Positions 35,197 through 47,995 of a stretch of 64,000 nt of DNA are shown here, piece by piece. Position 1 is the first letter of the stretch. Every line of letters starts with the position of its first letter. Origin of the DNA: Solanum dulcamara (taxonomy: Eukaryota; Streptophyta; Magnoliopsida; Solanales; Solanaceae); assembly GCF_947179165.1 (NCBI RefSeq), contig NC_077247.1:46172935-46236934 (forward strand). Direction: 5' to 3'. The notes beneath the pieces are model-generated. The model had not been told where the DNA came from, did no database searches, and saw only the letters and a program-made list of their open reading frames with translations. Made by a program: the position numbers and the translations under genes.

Positions 35197-37051
35197 GGGG
35201 ACTTTTAAACTTACAAAATTTTCAACGTCTCTCTTTATGTACAAAGACAAAATAAATAAATAAAAAGGAGCATAGATATTCGAGCCTATTTACTACTCCT
35301 ATTGGAAGATTATAATTCACAAGTATTTAATATTTTTTGGCTCAACCTTTTCCCTGCAAAAAAAGCGAAAATTGGGGGATTTTCCTCTCTTGTGTCCACT
35401 TCACAATAATAACTACTTTCTGTACAAATCCAACAAACATTCATAAAGATAGAGCCAACTTGGTATAAAGATTAAAATAAAATGACTAAAAGATTATTTT
35501 TAGTTCCTCCATCTAATTTTATATGGTGGTGTATAATTGAAATAATCCGGTTTAAATATAGTTTTTCTCTTTGATGGTAAGAATTTCACGTCTTTACATG
35601 TTTCTCGCTTATATTCCCACAAAAAATGTGAACCTTTCTATATGAAGTTGGTTGGATTAAGCAGTGTTATTAAGGATAAAAATAAAGTTGAAAAGATAAA
35701 TAGTTTCAAATATTAAAATATGCCAATTTTCTAAAAATCAAAATATTTCTATGTATCACATAAAATAGGACAGTGGTGTAAATTATAACAATATTTTGGA
35801 AGAGGAAGCTGATGAAGTTTTTCATATATCTCAATTCTCAATGTCCAATTTATTAAGAACTGAAATTGATGTGTATGTACGATTAATGTCTAAAACTTGA
35901 TTTGGGATAGCTATTTAAATACATAGAAGTCTTAATTCTTTGCCTCTAAAATAAACATGCATTTGAAAGGAAAATTATAATAAAACGAACTCATCTCTTT
36001 TATAGTCCAGATAAAAAGGACCTTCACAAGTTTCTTAAATGAGAAATAAATATTTGTGAGGGTTTCCAATTTTAACAGGAGATGGAAGGGCAGAGGCATG
36101 TGTCCTCCAATCAAGAATTTGGGTCTCATAATTACTAGTCAATTTATTTATTTTTTTCATTGAAAAATGAAAATCATGGCTTGGGTCGTTTATCTTTTCA
36201 ATGTCTTATCTTTGACAAGTACCATAGTTAAATTAGTTAACAAAACGAGAATCGAAAAAATTAAAATAAGTGTCATAATAAAAAATTACTAGAGCGAAAC
36301 CCTTGTCAAATTTATTTATTTATTTGAATTCTTATTGCATTCGACGAGACTTGGGGAAAATGTAAAAAAAATAAATTTACTCTTCAAACAATAGTAGTGT
36401 CACATAACATGAATATAAAGAGTAGTTGACGAGAAGAGTGTGTAATTTTTCGTTGTCATGCCTCAAAGAGCCTATGAGAGAGTTCCTGTAAGAGAAAAAA
36501 TATTATCTTTGAATTTTGCAGAGTAGAATCACTCTTTATCATTTATACAAAATCAAACAATATAATCTAGAAAATAGGTACAAATTAAATTGAAATATAT
36601 ATATCATTTAACTATAATAAGATAGAAATTCATGTATAAAACATGTGTCTTTCATTTATTTGTTGGATACAAATATTATTATTATTTGTCTAAATGCTCT
36701 CATTAAAGGATAGAACTGCATGACCTACAAAAAGAATGTGGAGGGAAAGCTTAAAAGAAGCTTGAGAAAGTGTGTTTGTGTGACATCGGAAACCATTGAT
36801 TGCTACACACTTTTCCAATTTAAAATGCAAAAGTTCTTTACATTATGGTCTTAGGATGTGAACCATACCTTTTTCTACTATTAATGTGCAAGTTTACCTA
36901 ACAAGATATACCCCAAATAAAAAAAGAAGCCCAGACTAAGGACGTGGATTAGAAATTTATTGAAATTCTGTTTTAAAAATTTAAATACCTCTTAAGAACT
37001 AAGTAAATGAATATACAAATATATTATCGATGTATGCACAAGCTTGCCTAA
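35197..37051. other. Intergenic, no gene seen
   Basis: AT-rich DNA with only short low-complexity open frames. Nothing was recognised in it besides simple A/T runs. Confidence 0.6.
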
Positions 37052-37297
37052 GAGCATGTTTGGATAAGCTTTTTTTAAGCTGAAAACTACTTATTATAAG
37101 CTAAAAAAAAACTGGAGTAACCCAACTTAATTTTTTGGTTTACAAGTTGTTTTCAACTTATAAACTATTTTAGATAAGCTAAGTCAAACAAACTCAATTA
37201 TTTTTTGAGACTTATTTTAAGCACAAAGTGACTTAAGTTTACCAGTCAAACATCCAAAAAAACTTAAAACAACTTATAAGTTAATCCAAACGGGCTC
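37052..37297. mobile_element. Tourist-like (PIF/Harbinger) MITE
   Basis: The ends GAGCATGTTTGGATAAGCT and, read in reverse, GAGCCCGTTTGGATTAACT are inverted repeats. TAA occurs immediately outside both ends (37049-37051 and 37298-37300), the 3-bp target typical of PIF/Harbinger. It is 246 bp, AT-rich and non-coding. Confidence 0.75.
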
Positions 37298-38091
37298 TAA
37301 ATATCAAAAAAAAATCTACTAAACAATCTTTACTTGGTAAATAAATGAAATCTACCTAGGGTGTAGGTTTAGGTACAATACATGACAAGATAGGTCTGGA
37401 AGTTCATATTTAAGTAATTACATAACATGACCAAGGTAGGGTCCTTTTGGCCTGTAGGGTCTCCTCTGAAAAGGGATATGCTTTCGGTTGAATGACTACA
37501 AACAATAAACTCAATAATGAAATTTGACTAGATAAACAAAACAAAGTATCTAACTTTTCGAAGAAAGTACATAGAAAATTTTCAGCTCTTTTAGGACTCT
37601 AGTTTAGTCAAATACAGCTAAAAGAAGACTTAATACTTTGCATCTATGGCGCACAAGGCAAAAAGAAGACCGATAAAATTTACTCTCCCCCAACTTTCAT
37701 ATTGAAAATTCTTCCATGACTTTCATGGTTACACTCTTTTAACTTTGAAACCCGTAATCGACTTCACTACTAATAAAAATTGGGTATATCAAGGTATACA
37801 ATTTACAGTGGATAGGAATCTTCCGTGTCGACAGTAATTTGTCTTTCTAAATGAGGTACCGTTGCTCCAAGGAAGATAGCTGCTTTGTCTGTGCCAGCAG
37901 CCCAGCACTTGTGCAGTACTGATGTGTTGGAAAGGGTTGGCCAAATACAGAAAACTCTAAAGCTCGTCTATACACAGCAAAGATGATCATGATCCTAAGT
38001 CCATAAATCTTTTTAGAGGCATTACTTCCACATGTATGCTTGGGTGATGTGGCTGAAATAGTTTCAGGTGTCAACATGTCAAATTAGAATG
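37298..38091. other. Intergenic and 3' flank of the SAP30BP-like gene
   Basis: No independent gene. The region just left of 38092 should hold the 3' UTR of the minus-strand SAP30BP-like transcript. Confidence 0.55.
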
Positions 38092-41000
38092 TCAAGATCT
38101 TCTATCTAACTTCTTGTCACTAGGTCGCTTCTCTTCTGCCTCCCGGCGTCTTTGTTGCCTGTGGAAAACAAAAACGAAACATCACTCCACCCTCTGCTAA
38201 ATGAAACATCAGAAATGTCTACATTTGAAAAACAAGGAGGATAAAAGGTTTTTGGATTTCAAAAGGTAATAAAAAGGTGAAACATGAATCTGATTTTTCA
38301 ATAAAGTCCCAAAGTAAGTTAGCTACTCATTGAGGATAGGGTTGCATGACCCACAGAAACAATGTGCAGTGAAACGTAAACAGAAGTTTAAGAAGTGCAA
38401 CTGAGTGAATTAGACACCATGGATTGCTCCTATAATTTAAGTGTGAAACCTTTTAGACTGGTATTTTAGGATGTGACCCCCGTAATTTGAAGCACACTTT
38501 TTTCTGCAAGTTTGACTAAACAAAAATAGACCCCCTCAATAGGAATAGTGGTTACCTAAGAATGTGTAATCTAAAGAAACTCATTCTTTTAGCTCTTTTT
38601 TAGTAAAAGTTGTGGTGTCCGATTCAGTTTGCGCGCCCTTTGACTAATTTCACGGGATACCTCCTACCTCCACCCACATAGATACCAAGTAACTCTAGCC
38701 ACCAAGTGAAGAAACTCTTTTTCCCTCAATTAATTCCACATGCAGCACAAATGCCGAGTAACTCTGTCCACCAAGACTTGAATGGATAGGGAAGAAATCA
38801 CCTAGAATACATTGCCTCCAATGGGATTTGAACCAGATACCAACATTCTCAATCCACTTCATTGACCACTAAGCCACTCATTGGTGCTAAAAAAACCTAT
38901 TTTAAAATAACAAATATTGGGACCCACAGGAACTAGTAAGCTGAAACACAAACAGATTTTACTTCCAAAAATGAGTTTCTACATTAGAGTGAGATGCTAT
39001 AAAATTGAATCAACAGTGAAAATCTAACATGAATCTGAAATCTTTGAACTGGAAACACATTCATAGCTTTATGAAGTTGGTATCTCTTTTTTTTCTTTTG
39101 ATAAGTAAGCTACATTTTATTAATATGAATGATCAGCCATAGGAGAACGCTGGTGAGTCTTATTTACAAACAAAAAAAAAAGTCCTAATGCAGACTTGTA
39201 TTGAAGTTACAATTTTGAATTATATACCCTTCGTTAAAAGAAACACCACTAGACATGAACCATGCAACTTAACTACTTCCATTTTAATTCCTTTTTTTTC
39301 CTCCTTTTTTTCATGTGTATGTGTTTGGGGGAGGGGAGGCAGGGGGGTATAGTGAGTCCCGTGTGAACTTAAGAATGAGATGTTTTCATCAAAACTTTCA
39401 ACAGAAAATGGCTAAATTAGGAACATTAAGAATACAACAGCTAGGCAGGAAAAGTGCCTCAACCTACATCTTTCAGCAAAAGAAAAGAAGAGCATCCCAA
39501 TATCTTTAAAGGGGTATTTCCTAAGAAGCCAATACTGAGCCATTCTACAGATAAATAAGAGACTAGAATCCATTTTCCAGTATTCTTACATCTTGCTCAG
39601 AGCAGGCGCTCAACCTATTTAAACATTTGCACACTTCCAACAAGGTATATCTTAGAGGAATCTATGGCAAAACTTTGCCACAACTATGTAAAAGATGAAA
39701 CAATAAGGGACTTGTACATGTTGAATTTTTAATCCACCATACTCAACATCATTTATTTTCAGAAAGTAATAAACGAGCCTCATTTTTATTAGAAAGCTAG
39801 GAAGTAGCTATCCACCCTACAGATCTAAGGTTTATCATACCATAGTACGGCCCGGGAGGGAGGGGGAGTGATGGAAAGAAAATTCTAAAAGAACTACAGA
39901 AATACAGATAAAAATGGGAGTCATAATGAACTCACGCAAATGCAGTGTAACCAGCACCAGCATTAGCAGCTGATAGAAGAGCTGCATGTGCACCAACAGC
40001 AGAAACAGGGTCTCTCCGATCCCCATCCACCTGAAAAGGTAGCATTGAGGATTACAATACAAGAGGCATTGGCGATAATCAATGCAATTTAATTGAGACT
40101 TTGCAGATGAAAACCTTGTCCCATTTCGACTTTTTGTTCTGTCTACCATCCCGAGTTACAACATCTACAGTGGGCGGTAATGCACCAGCAGCAACAGGAG
40201 CCATTCCTGCAAAGAATTGAGAGAGCAAATAACTAAGGGAGGGAACTCTTAAAATCAATAGCCAACTGAAACCAGTGCAACAGAAATTTTGACTCGAGGA
40301 ATAAAGGTGGGTAACCTGGAATCGGCAGATTGATTTTTGATGTAGGAACCATTGCAGCAGGCTGTGTTCCTCCCGATATGAAGTCAACTTTTGGACTCCT
40401 CTTCCGTTCTTGCTCCCTTCTCTCCGTTTCACGCCTTGAGTCAGCCTCTGTTTATAAAATAAATATTCCAGTCAAAATTTCTTTTGGATAAAGTATTATA
40501 CTCAAGATATACTTCAAAGACAAGAAAATATCCATAAATTCGAGGAAATTATTCTAACAAGCTTAACCTCAAAAGAATTAGATATCCTTTACACTAGCTC
40601 AAAACAATAAGTTGGGAAGGGAAGTATGATATTAGCTACACACCTAAGTATCCATTGTTTACATAAGATTCCTCCATATGTTTTAAGTACGTAGTCATTC
40701 ATCTTGAGGACAGTCCAAATAAATGATAATCCTGTAGCAATTGGGGTTATGGATTTTCAGTTTATGGGGTTTAGTATAGGAACTGTAGTCTGGGAAAAAA
40801 ATAACCTGTTTGATTGAACACACTTATAGTGTGTGCTTCTGGGTTGGGGGGAGGGGCGCATGCAGGATGGAAGTTTGAGTTTGATGCAAATGGCTAAAGT
40901 TTTGCCTGCTATAAGAGTTTCTAACCTACCTGTCAGAGACCTAAACTAACCAAATTTTCACCATTTTAGCATTTAAACCTCAAAAGGAATACCAGCAAGA

Positions 41001-44000
41001 TATGATTGAACTGAGTTCTCAGAAAAAGTCAGTCATAATCATTCCAGATTCACAGAATGAACTATTTTGTTAACAAAAACATAACAGTGGAAGAAGCATA
41101 AACTGCTTAAAGCCTTAAACATTCCATAACCAATGCCACACAAAGGTAGATATGTCTAGCTGAAAGATAGACAGAAATCGGAAATTATATTGCTAGTAAC
41201 CTATTTCATCATAGAAGTCACTTTTGTCATATCCATGCGGATCAAATACGTCTTTACTGAAGCAAGATCCAATCTGGTCAATATCTTGATAAGTCACTGA
41301 ATGCAGCAAGAAGTCTGGATTCCGATACTCCTTTCTGTTGCGTACTTCTGCATTAAAGCTTCTGCCAGTAGTCTTCTTTAGAGCAAGGAATTTCATGATC
41401 TTCTCCTGCAGAATGAATTGACAAGAAAAGAGTGTAACAATTGAAAGCAAAGTAGCCAAATCAATTATCTATGCAACAGGGTATACACCATAAGGCCTTC
41501 TTATACATAAATGGTAAGGTCACATAAAATTGGAAGGGAAGATAAAAATGATCAGAGTCACTGTAGAAGTTATAAGGGATCATTTGGGGGGACATAAATT
41601 GCAAGTTAAGCTCCAGAATCTATCAGTTAAAGAACCAGAGCATCCAATGCAACAATAACTGAAGAGAGACAGCTTTTCCAAGCAATTGTCAGTATCTGAA
41701 GAGATACGAATCTAAAGACAAAATTACAGGAAATGCAAACTTCATCAAGAAATGGTAAGCGTGCCTACCCTTATAGGTTCACGTAGTCACAAATGATGCA
41801 TGGTGTTAGACATTGTCATCCTTAATAAGTTATACCTTCTTACTGCTTATTATCCCAAAACAATATAGCTTCTGCATATGGTGCACGAGAGAGGAGAAAG
41901 AGTTCCTCCTTAGAGAGAAAAACACATAACTTCGTCATCGTCAAACCATCAGACGAGAATTGACCAGAGAAATTAAACAAGTCAATAACATGTTGGAAGG
42001 GATACCACCGCCTCTTCTCTAAAAAGCTAATTATATTTAAGAAGGTATCATCCCTCATGCCACAGACACCTTGAGGCCTCTGCTAATACATGCATCTTCT
42101 CTTAGCAAGTGTTGGTCTGAACTTTGACTAACCATATATTTGAAAAGGCACCCAACAGTCGAAGTTACACACCGTTTATGGTTTATTGAACAAAATTAGC
42201 GCTACAGCAAAACCACTGAAGTGGAATCTACTCACAATATCCACCTATCCCAGACTTAGCAGAAACAAAATATTGAACAAAGTGATAGATCCAAGAATGT
42301 GCAAATTAAAGTAGAAGAAAGCCATCAGATATTTCAATTTACACGTCTCTTCTTCCCAATCCTTTAGTATCTCCAGAAATTATGAAATATGAAGCATCCA
42401 ATCAAGACAACGGACCACAAGGCATACTGATCAAGAAAGAAGCAAGCATGCTATTGAAAGACAAGCAAGCCTAGGAACGCTTAACAATTCTATGATACTA
42501 GAGCATGTATATTGTGTTCTAAATTCAATTTGGTTTTGCACTATTTGAATCTGGTTTTTCGATTTTGAAAACTAAAATCCACTCAGCCAAAATAAGTTCA
42601 GTCTGCTTCGGTGTTTCTCTTTTTTAGTTCAGTTTCTCTCGATTTGGTTTCCCGAATTTACTGAATTTCGTTCTAAATATACAGGATTGAGCAAATATAT
42701 TAATATCATAATTAGAACATACTGAATCAATGTACTGGATGAACATTAGTAATTACAAACTAGATTAGATCATAAACTTATCGAGAATTTGTCATGTTTT
42801 CTGTGTAAAGAGATGATTTCATAAAACAACAGAATGTGGGAGGTTTTCCCAAAAAACACTTTCAACGGAAGAGAGACACTTAATAAAATTTATCATGCAA
42901 ACTCATTTAACAAAACAAATATTTTATGCGAAAATGTCAATTTAAAATTTTTCACTATGATTAAGGAATATAGAAAACAAAATCATCATAATGCTTAATT
43001 TCACAACTCATACTACCGAACCAACTATTAAGTATCCATTAGACATTAGTTACAAAAAAAAATAGGCAGTCCGGTGCACTAAGCTCCTACTATGCGCGGG
43101 GTCCGAGGAAGGGCTGGACCACAGGGTCTATTGTATGCAACCTACATTTCTGCAAGAGATTGTTTCCACGGCTCAAACCCCCCGTGAACTCGGGGTCACA
43201 TGGAGGCAACTTTACCAGTTACGCCATGACTCCACTTCAGTATCCATTAGTTACAAGAAAGATGACAATAAGGAGTTCAGGCCCAAGAAAAGTTGTGAAC
43301 CTAACTTTCTAAGAACAAAGGATAAGTAAATGCTAAATAAAGATAGAAAACCATATTTTATAAGAAATAAGGTTCTTCAGTTTTTTCAAAAAAATAATAA
43401 CCCATATTCCAAAACAAAAAAAAAAGCGCTTTAAATTCTTCATCTGAAATTCAACCAAAAAAAGGAAAGATTTTGATTCGGATTGGTTTCTTGGTTTAAT
43501 CTGAATAATGCACACCCCCAGCATGAATCTATTATTTCCCTGGACAACTGTGTAACCCAACTTTCAGAGCAAAATTAATCATTTCTGTTGAGGAAATCTA
43601 AACAGGAGTCTCAACCAGTAATGAAGTGTTTATAGATTCTTATGACTAGACATGTCCCTGGCAGTCATATGTAGCTTCAATAATCAATGACCATTATCTT
43701 AGATCGAGAACCAACTCATACAGGTTTCAAAAAGAGTTTTTTTTAGTGTATTCCAAATGGGCAAGCAGTTTCTGGTTGGCTAGTATAATAAGGATTTACT
43801 TTTGTTACTGGCACCAATGTTCCATTTAAAGTCAAATAACTAAATGACACTAGATACATGTACTATTCGGGGTCTACATCTCTTGCCAACTTCCAAACTT
43901 GCCTATGCAAAAAAGCATAATATAATTTCAAACTAAGCTTATTGTAGACCACTCCAGGTTTGTCAAAAAGTAGAAGAAAAGCCGTACATCTTTGGATAGA

Positions 44001-47000
44001 CTATTTATGCATAGTGTGTGTACATGAGTGTGTGTCTGTCTGTCTCTGTCTGAGTGGGAGAGATAGACTGAGACACTCTGTCTGTGAGAGGAGAGATTTA
44101 GCGAGCACAGAGTTCATGGTCAGCCAGTCCTCATGTAAACATTCCTTCACCAACTACTACAGAAAGGTACTGCATAAAATGCAAAGTCGTTTTAAAAGCC
44201 ACAAAAACAAATTAGAAAAAATTAAAAAATAAAATATATATATATATATATAATGCAAGACACATACAAATTACCAATATCATCTAAATGCACACTACAG
44301 AAACGAGTCTGAAGATGCAAGCTTCAACTTTAAAGGTCTACTAGAGAAAACTCAGTGCTACCTCAGAATAATGCATATACATTTAATGAAGACATATTTC
44401 TAGTGTCCGTTAAATACTACTGTCACCACTTACTTGCAATTCAACTGAGCACTTCTCCTTTGGTGGAGGAGGAAGAAATTTCTCCAACATATCTAATTCT
44501 TTTTGTTCTTCCGCAGGAACCATAACAGATTCTTCAGCTACTCCATGTCCTTCATTAACATCGATGTTCATAGTATCATCCATTTGATCAGTTGGCTCAG
44601 CTGACTGAGGAGGGGTTTGAGTACTAGGTGTTCTAACCTGAAGAGCTGGTGAAGCCTTTTCTATAAATTCAACTGACAAAGAAAAGAGTGAGATTTTTAA
44701 GCTTGAACTCCAAAATTAATAAGGTAAGTAAAACCATAAGAGTTATCTTATTAGATTTGACTTTGATGAATGGAGTTACATTAGCCAATCCTGTTTCTTA
44801 CGGAATATATACATCAACTTTATAATTATGAACGACATTTTTTACATAAATATCAACTAGGGAAAAGGCTCAATTATGCCATCGAAAACTTTGAGAAAAG
44901 GTTCATTTATGTCATTGCCGTTTCAGAAAAGGCTCATCCAGGTCATTATTTTTTAACTCCGATTTTGCAAAATCATTTTTACACGTGGCCCATTATAATT
45001 CAGTCATGTCATTAATTATTATTTTTTTGAAAAAAAAAGTCAACCTAACTCAACAAGACCCCAAACAACTTTTAACACTTTTCAATTGGGGTTTTGGATC
45101 AAATATATTCTTTTTGCTCTTTTTTCCTCAAGAACACATGCAGAATACCAAAAACTCCCAAACTTCCAACTTCTTCAATTCTTCACGAAAACGAAATCAC
45201 CTCAAATTTCAAAAATAGTGTTCCTCTGAACTAGATACCAAAACTCAATATCTTTTGAATTCGAATTCAACCTAACTCAACAAAACTCACTTCAAATTTC
45301 TTCAAAGTTTCAAAATTTCAACCTCCTTTAATGGTAGCATTTTCTCCACAAAACTCACTTCAAATTTCTTCAAAGTTTCAAAATTTCAACCTCCTTTAAT
45401 GGTAGCATTTTCTCCCCAACTCTAAATCACTTGAAATTTTGAACAGAATCAAAATACACTAAGGAACAAGAATCTAGTGTCAAAAAGAACAACAAAAACA
45501 CAAATCAAAGTAGATTTTCGAAATTTTGAGACTGATTTTCATTTTTTGGGGAAATATTTTTTTAACATGGGTGGATTTTTTAATTCCACAAATGATTTAA
45601 GAATTTTGGTCTTTTAAAAAAATAAAATAATGACATGGCCGATTATAATTAGCCACGTGTGAAAAATGATTTTGCAAAACCAGAGTTAAAAATAATAGCA
45701 TGGATCAGTGTTCAGGAAAGCGAGCGCTTCATTGCTTTAGCGATGCGAGACAGTCACACTTCGCAGACTAGAAGCGAATGGAGGTGAAGAGAAGCGGTCC
45801 CTTCGAAGGCTGAAGCGTGACGATGTACGAAGCAAAGGAAGCGACGCTTAGTTTTTTCTCTGTCTTAAAAGATCGATTAAAAGGAAAAAAAAGAGTTGCG
45901 ACCTTTTATTTAAAGAGACCCAATTTAGTTTGACTACTGATTTGCTTCTCGTCTAGGATTTTCATGTATCTAGAGTTTTTAATTTGAAATTTTCCTTAAA
46001 TATATTGTCTTTATTTATTTTGGTCTTTTTTCTTTTCACTTACGCTTCACTGAGTGAAGCGAGAGCTTCGCATCACGCTTCTCTTAAAACGTGAAGTGGG
46101 GCTTTTTTCGCTTCACGCTTCCCTGAACATTGGCATGGATGATCCAATTCTCAAACAGTGGTGGCATAGATGAGCTGAACTTTTAATGAATGACATAAAT
46201 AAACCTTTTCTCGAAGTTCGATCACATATTTGGGCCTTTTCCCTATCAATTACATGGATCAAAAAATCGTAAAGGTCAGCTTCTTACCAAATGACAATCT
46301 AACCAGCTAAAAAAGATTTTTTTTAAACCCAAAAGTTGCACCAATGTACTTTCTGGATGAGCTTATAAAAATCTCTGTTGTCCCAATTCATTCTGAATTA
46401 TTTGACTGGACATGGAAATTAACAAAAAATAAGACTTTTGACACATAAATTAAATATGAATACCAAAAGTATCTTGCCAGACTTACTTTCTTTTAGTATC
46501 AAGTGGAGTCTACAACAAGTCATATCAATTCTTATAAGAGTATATGAATAAAGGGAAAATGTAAATTGAGATTACGGAATTTCAGTAAATAGGCACCCAA
46601 GGGTGTGGCTTAATGGTAAATGAATTGGGTTGAGAGCCATGAGGTCAACCTCTAGTTCAAATACCAGCAGAGATTAAAAAAAATACTAGGTGATTTCTTC
46701 TCATATATCCTAGCCTTGGTGGACAGAGTTATCTGATACCTGTTTTTTGGGTAGGAGGTGGCAGGTATTCCGGAGAATTAATCAAGGTGCGAAAGTTGGC
46801 CTAGACACCACGGTTATAAGAAAAACAACTTCTATAAATGGAGAGGTGTCACTCCCTAGGAAAGACAGCCATACAAATTAAGATGGCGGAATGAGAAAAA
46901 AAATTGGTTGAATTACACTAGTTGCCTATCGAGAACAATGTAAACCACACTAGGCATAACTCCTAGGCCAATTCAACAAAGCAGTCAAGCAAGGGACATA

Positions 47001-47756
47001 ACAACAAAACAGTACACGAGGCAGAGATGAATAGAGAAAACACAAAGCATACATACCACTAACTGTTTGAAGTTCCTCTCCGTACATGACTCTTCCACTG
47101 GCCATTATTTCTCCTTCCTACAGTCAACCACCAAAAGAGAGAAACTCTCATCAACTCCTAAATCATAGGTTCATATGCCATTAAACATGAGTTTTCTAGC
47201 ATGATTTAAAAGCCAAAATACTTAATTTCCCATCTTTTTTTCAATAAGTTTTGGACAAGCATAAAGAAGCAAAATACAATAGTAAATAGACCATAAATAA
47301 GAGTAATACCTCAGGCTCTGGAGACATAGTAACTTCATCATGAGCATAATCAACAATAGTAAGCCTTGCTCGTCTACTCACATTCACATTCATATTCAAC
47401 TCCATTGGCTGAGGATTTGGAGAAGAGACGGACATTAACGGCGTCGTAGTGGTAGACACAACACCAAAATTCGAAACCTTATTAGGTGTGAAATTTTCAA
47501 CAGACTGATGTTGCTGAAGTTGTTGAATTAGTGGTGAAGGAGTCGAACTACGACCCGAATCAGACCCGAAAACTTTATTGCTATCATCTTGGAGCTCGGT
47601 GTCCACTGTAATGACGAAATTTTGGGATTCAGGTCTGTATTCTTGTGCGTCTTCTTCCCTTTGTTCTTCTTCATGTTCTTCCATGTCTTCATCTTCGTCG
47701 TCGCCGTAGATAGACAGTAGAGCGATTCCCTCCGATTCCTTCTTCTGCGATGCCAT
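38092..47756 (-). CDS. SAP30-binding protein-like (HCNGP domain), ~445 aa
   Basis: Eight exons inferred: 47756-47310, 47117-47057, 44672-44434, 41405-41201, 40447-40316, 40206-40115, 40030-39936 and 38158-38092; all GT-AG, frame kept to the TGA at 38094-38092. The N-terminus [19 protein letters not shown], followed by an acidic stretch [12 protein letters not shown], is typical. The HCNGP core spans exons 3-4: [18 protein letters not shown], then [40 protein letters not shown] and [20 protein letters not shown]. The C-terminus is basic ([16 protein letters not shown]). Animal SAP30BP binds the SAP30 subunit of histone deacetylase complexes and is linked to splicing; a nuclear regulatory role here is transferred from that family. 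About 86 percent of the locus is intron, and introns 2, 3 and 7 carry transposable elements. Confidence 0.9.
38593..38888 (-). mobile_element. tRNA-derived SINE in SAP30BP intron 7
   Basis: Read on the minus strand it starts near caccaatgagtggcttagtg (box A-like tggcttagtggt), then ggttcaaatccc (box B), ctaggtgatttcttccc, ggtggacagagttactcgg and a 3' part with ggtgtc-ccac. It is the same family as the plus-strand copy at 46591-46828. It lies in the intron 38159-39935, in the same orientation as the gene. Exact ends are approximate. Confidence 0.7.
43056..43245 (-). mobile_element. Au-type SINE with 11-bp target duplication, SAP30BP intron 3
   Basis: On the minus strand: gagtcatggcgtaactggta (box A), gggtttgagccgtgg (box B), the middle part with gcccttcctcggacccc and the end gtgcaccggactgcctat with a T-run end, all hallmarks of the Au SINE family. 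ATTAGTTACAA is repeated at 43045-43055 and 43246-43256. It sits in the intron 41406-44433. Confidence 0.85.
44234..44252. repeat. (AT)n microsatellite
   Basis: A pure alternating AT tract in SAP30BP intron 3, about 180 bp downstream (in gene order) of exon 3. Confidence 0.9.
44858..46245. mobile_element. Foldback-type terminal inverted repeat element in SAP30BP intron 2
   Basis: The ends are TAGGGAAAAGG and, read in reverse at the right, TAGGGAAAAGG (11 of 11). The inverted arms go on for roughly 180 bp with good similarity: the left arm has ccgattttgcaaaatcat, cacgtggcccattataat and catgtcatt, and the right arm has their complements (~45620-45697 and 46141-46245). Flanking tcaac/tcaat may be a short target duplication. 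The interior has a 68-bp unit repeated twice in tandem (45281-45416). An hAT MITE is nested in the right arm. No protein is encoded. Confidence 0.75.
45706..46132. mobile_element. hAT-type MITE nested in the foldback element (427 bp)
   Basis: The inverted ends are CAGTGTTCAGGAAAGCG and, read in reverse, CAATGTTCAGGGAAGCG (15 of 17). A perfect 8-bp target duplication GCATGGAT lies at 45698-45705 and 46133-46140. The subterminal parts are rich in GAAGCG/CGCTTC motifs on both strands. It is clearly younger than the foldback element it splits. Confidence 0.85.
46591..46828 (+). mobile_element. tRNA-derived SINE in SAP30BP intron 2
   Basis: gtgtggcttaatggtaaatg (box A), ctagttcaaatacc (box B), ctaggtgatttcttctc, ggtggacagagttatctg, ggaggtggcaggtattcc and acaccacggttataagaaaa follow in the order of a common Solanaceae SINE. 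It is the same family as 38593-38888 but in the opposite orientation, antisense to the gene. Confidence 0.75.
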
Positions 47757-47995
47757 TACGATTCAATTAGGGTTTTTAGCTTATGAATTAGGAATCGAAG
47801 TTTTAAAATATTAGGGGTTTTGGAAGATTGAAAAAATTTAAGATTCGACTTTCGAGGGTTCCGTCGGAAGCTATTGGGTAATTGGGTTGAGGAAGGAAGG
47901 GTCCGGAGTTGGGCTGGAAAGTGATACGGGTAAAAATTTCTAAAACTCTCTTCCAACAAAAAATACTGCATCATTTTTCTAATTTGAGTAACTTA

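Noticed and set aside
35197..37051. Search for a hidden gene in the long gap
   Set aside because: Only short low-complexity frames, no splice-joined reading with family motifs.
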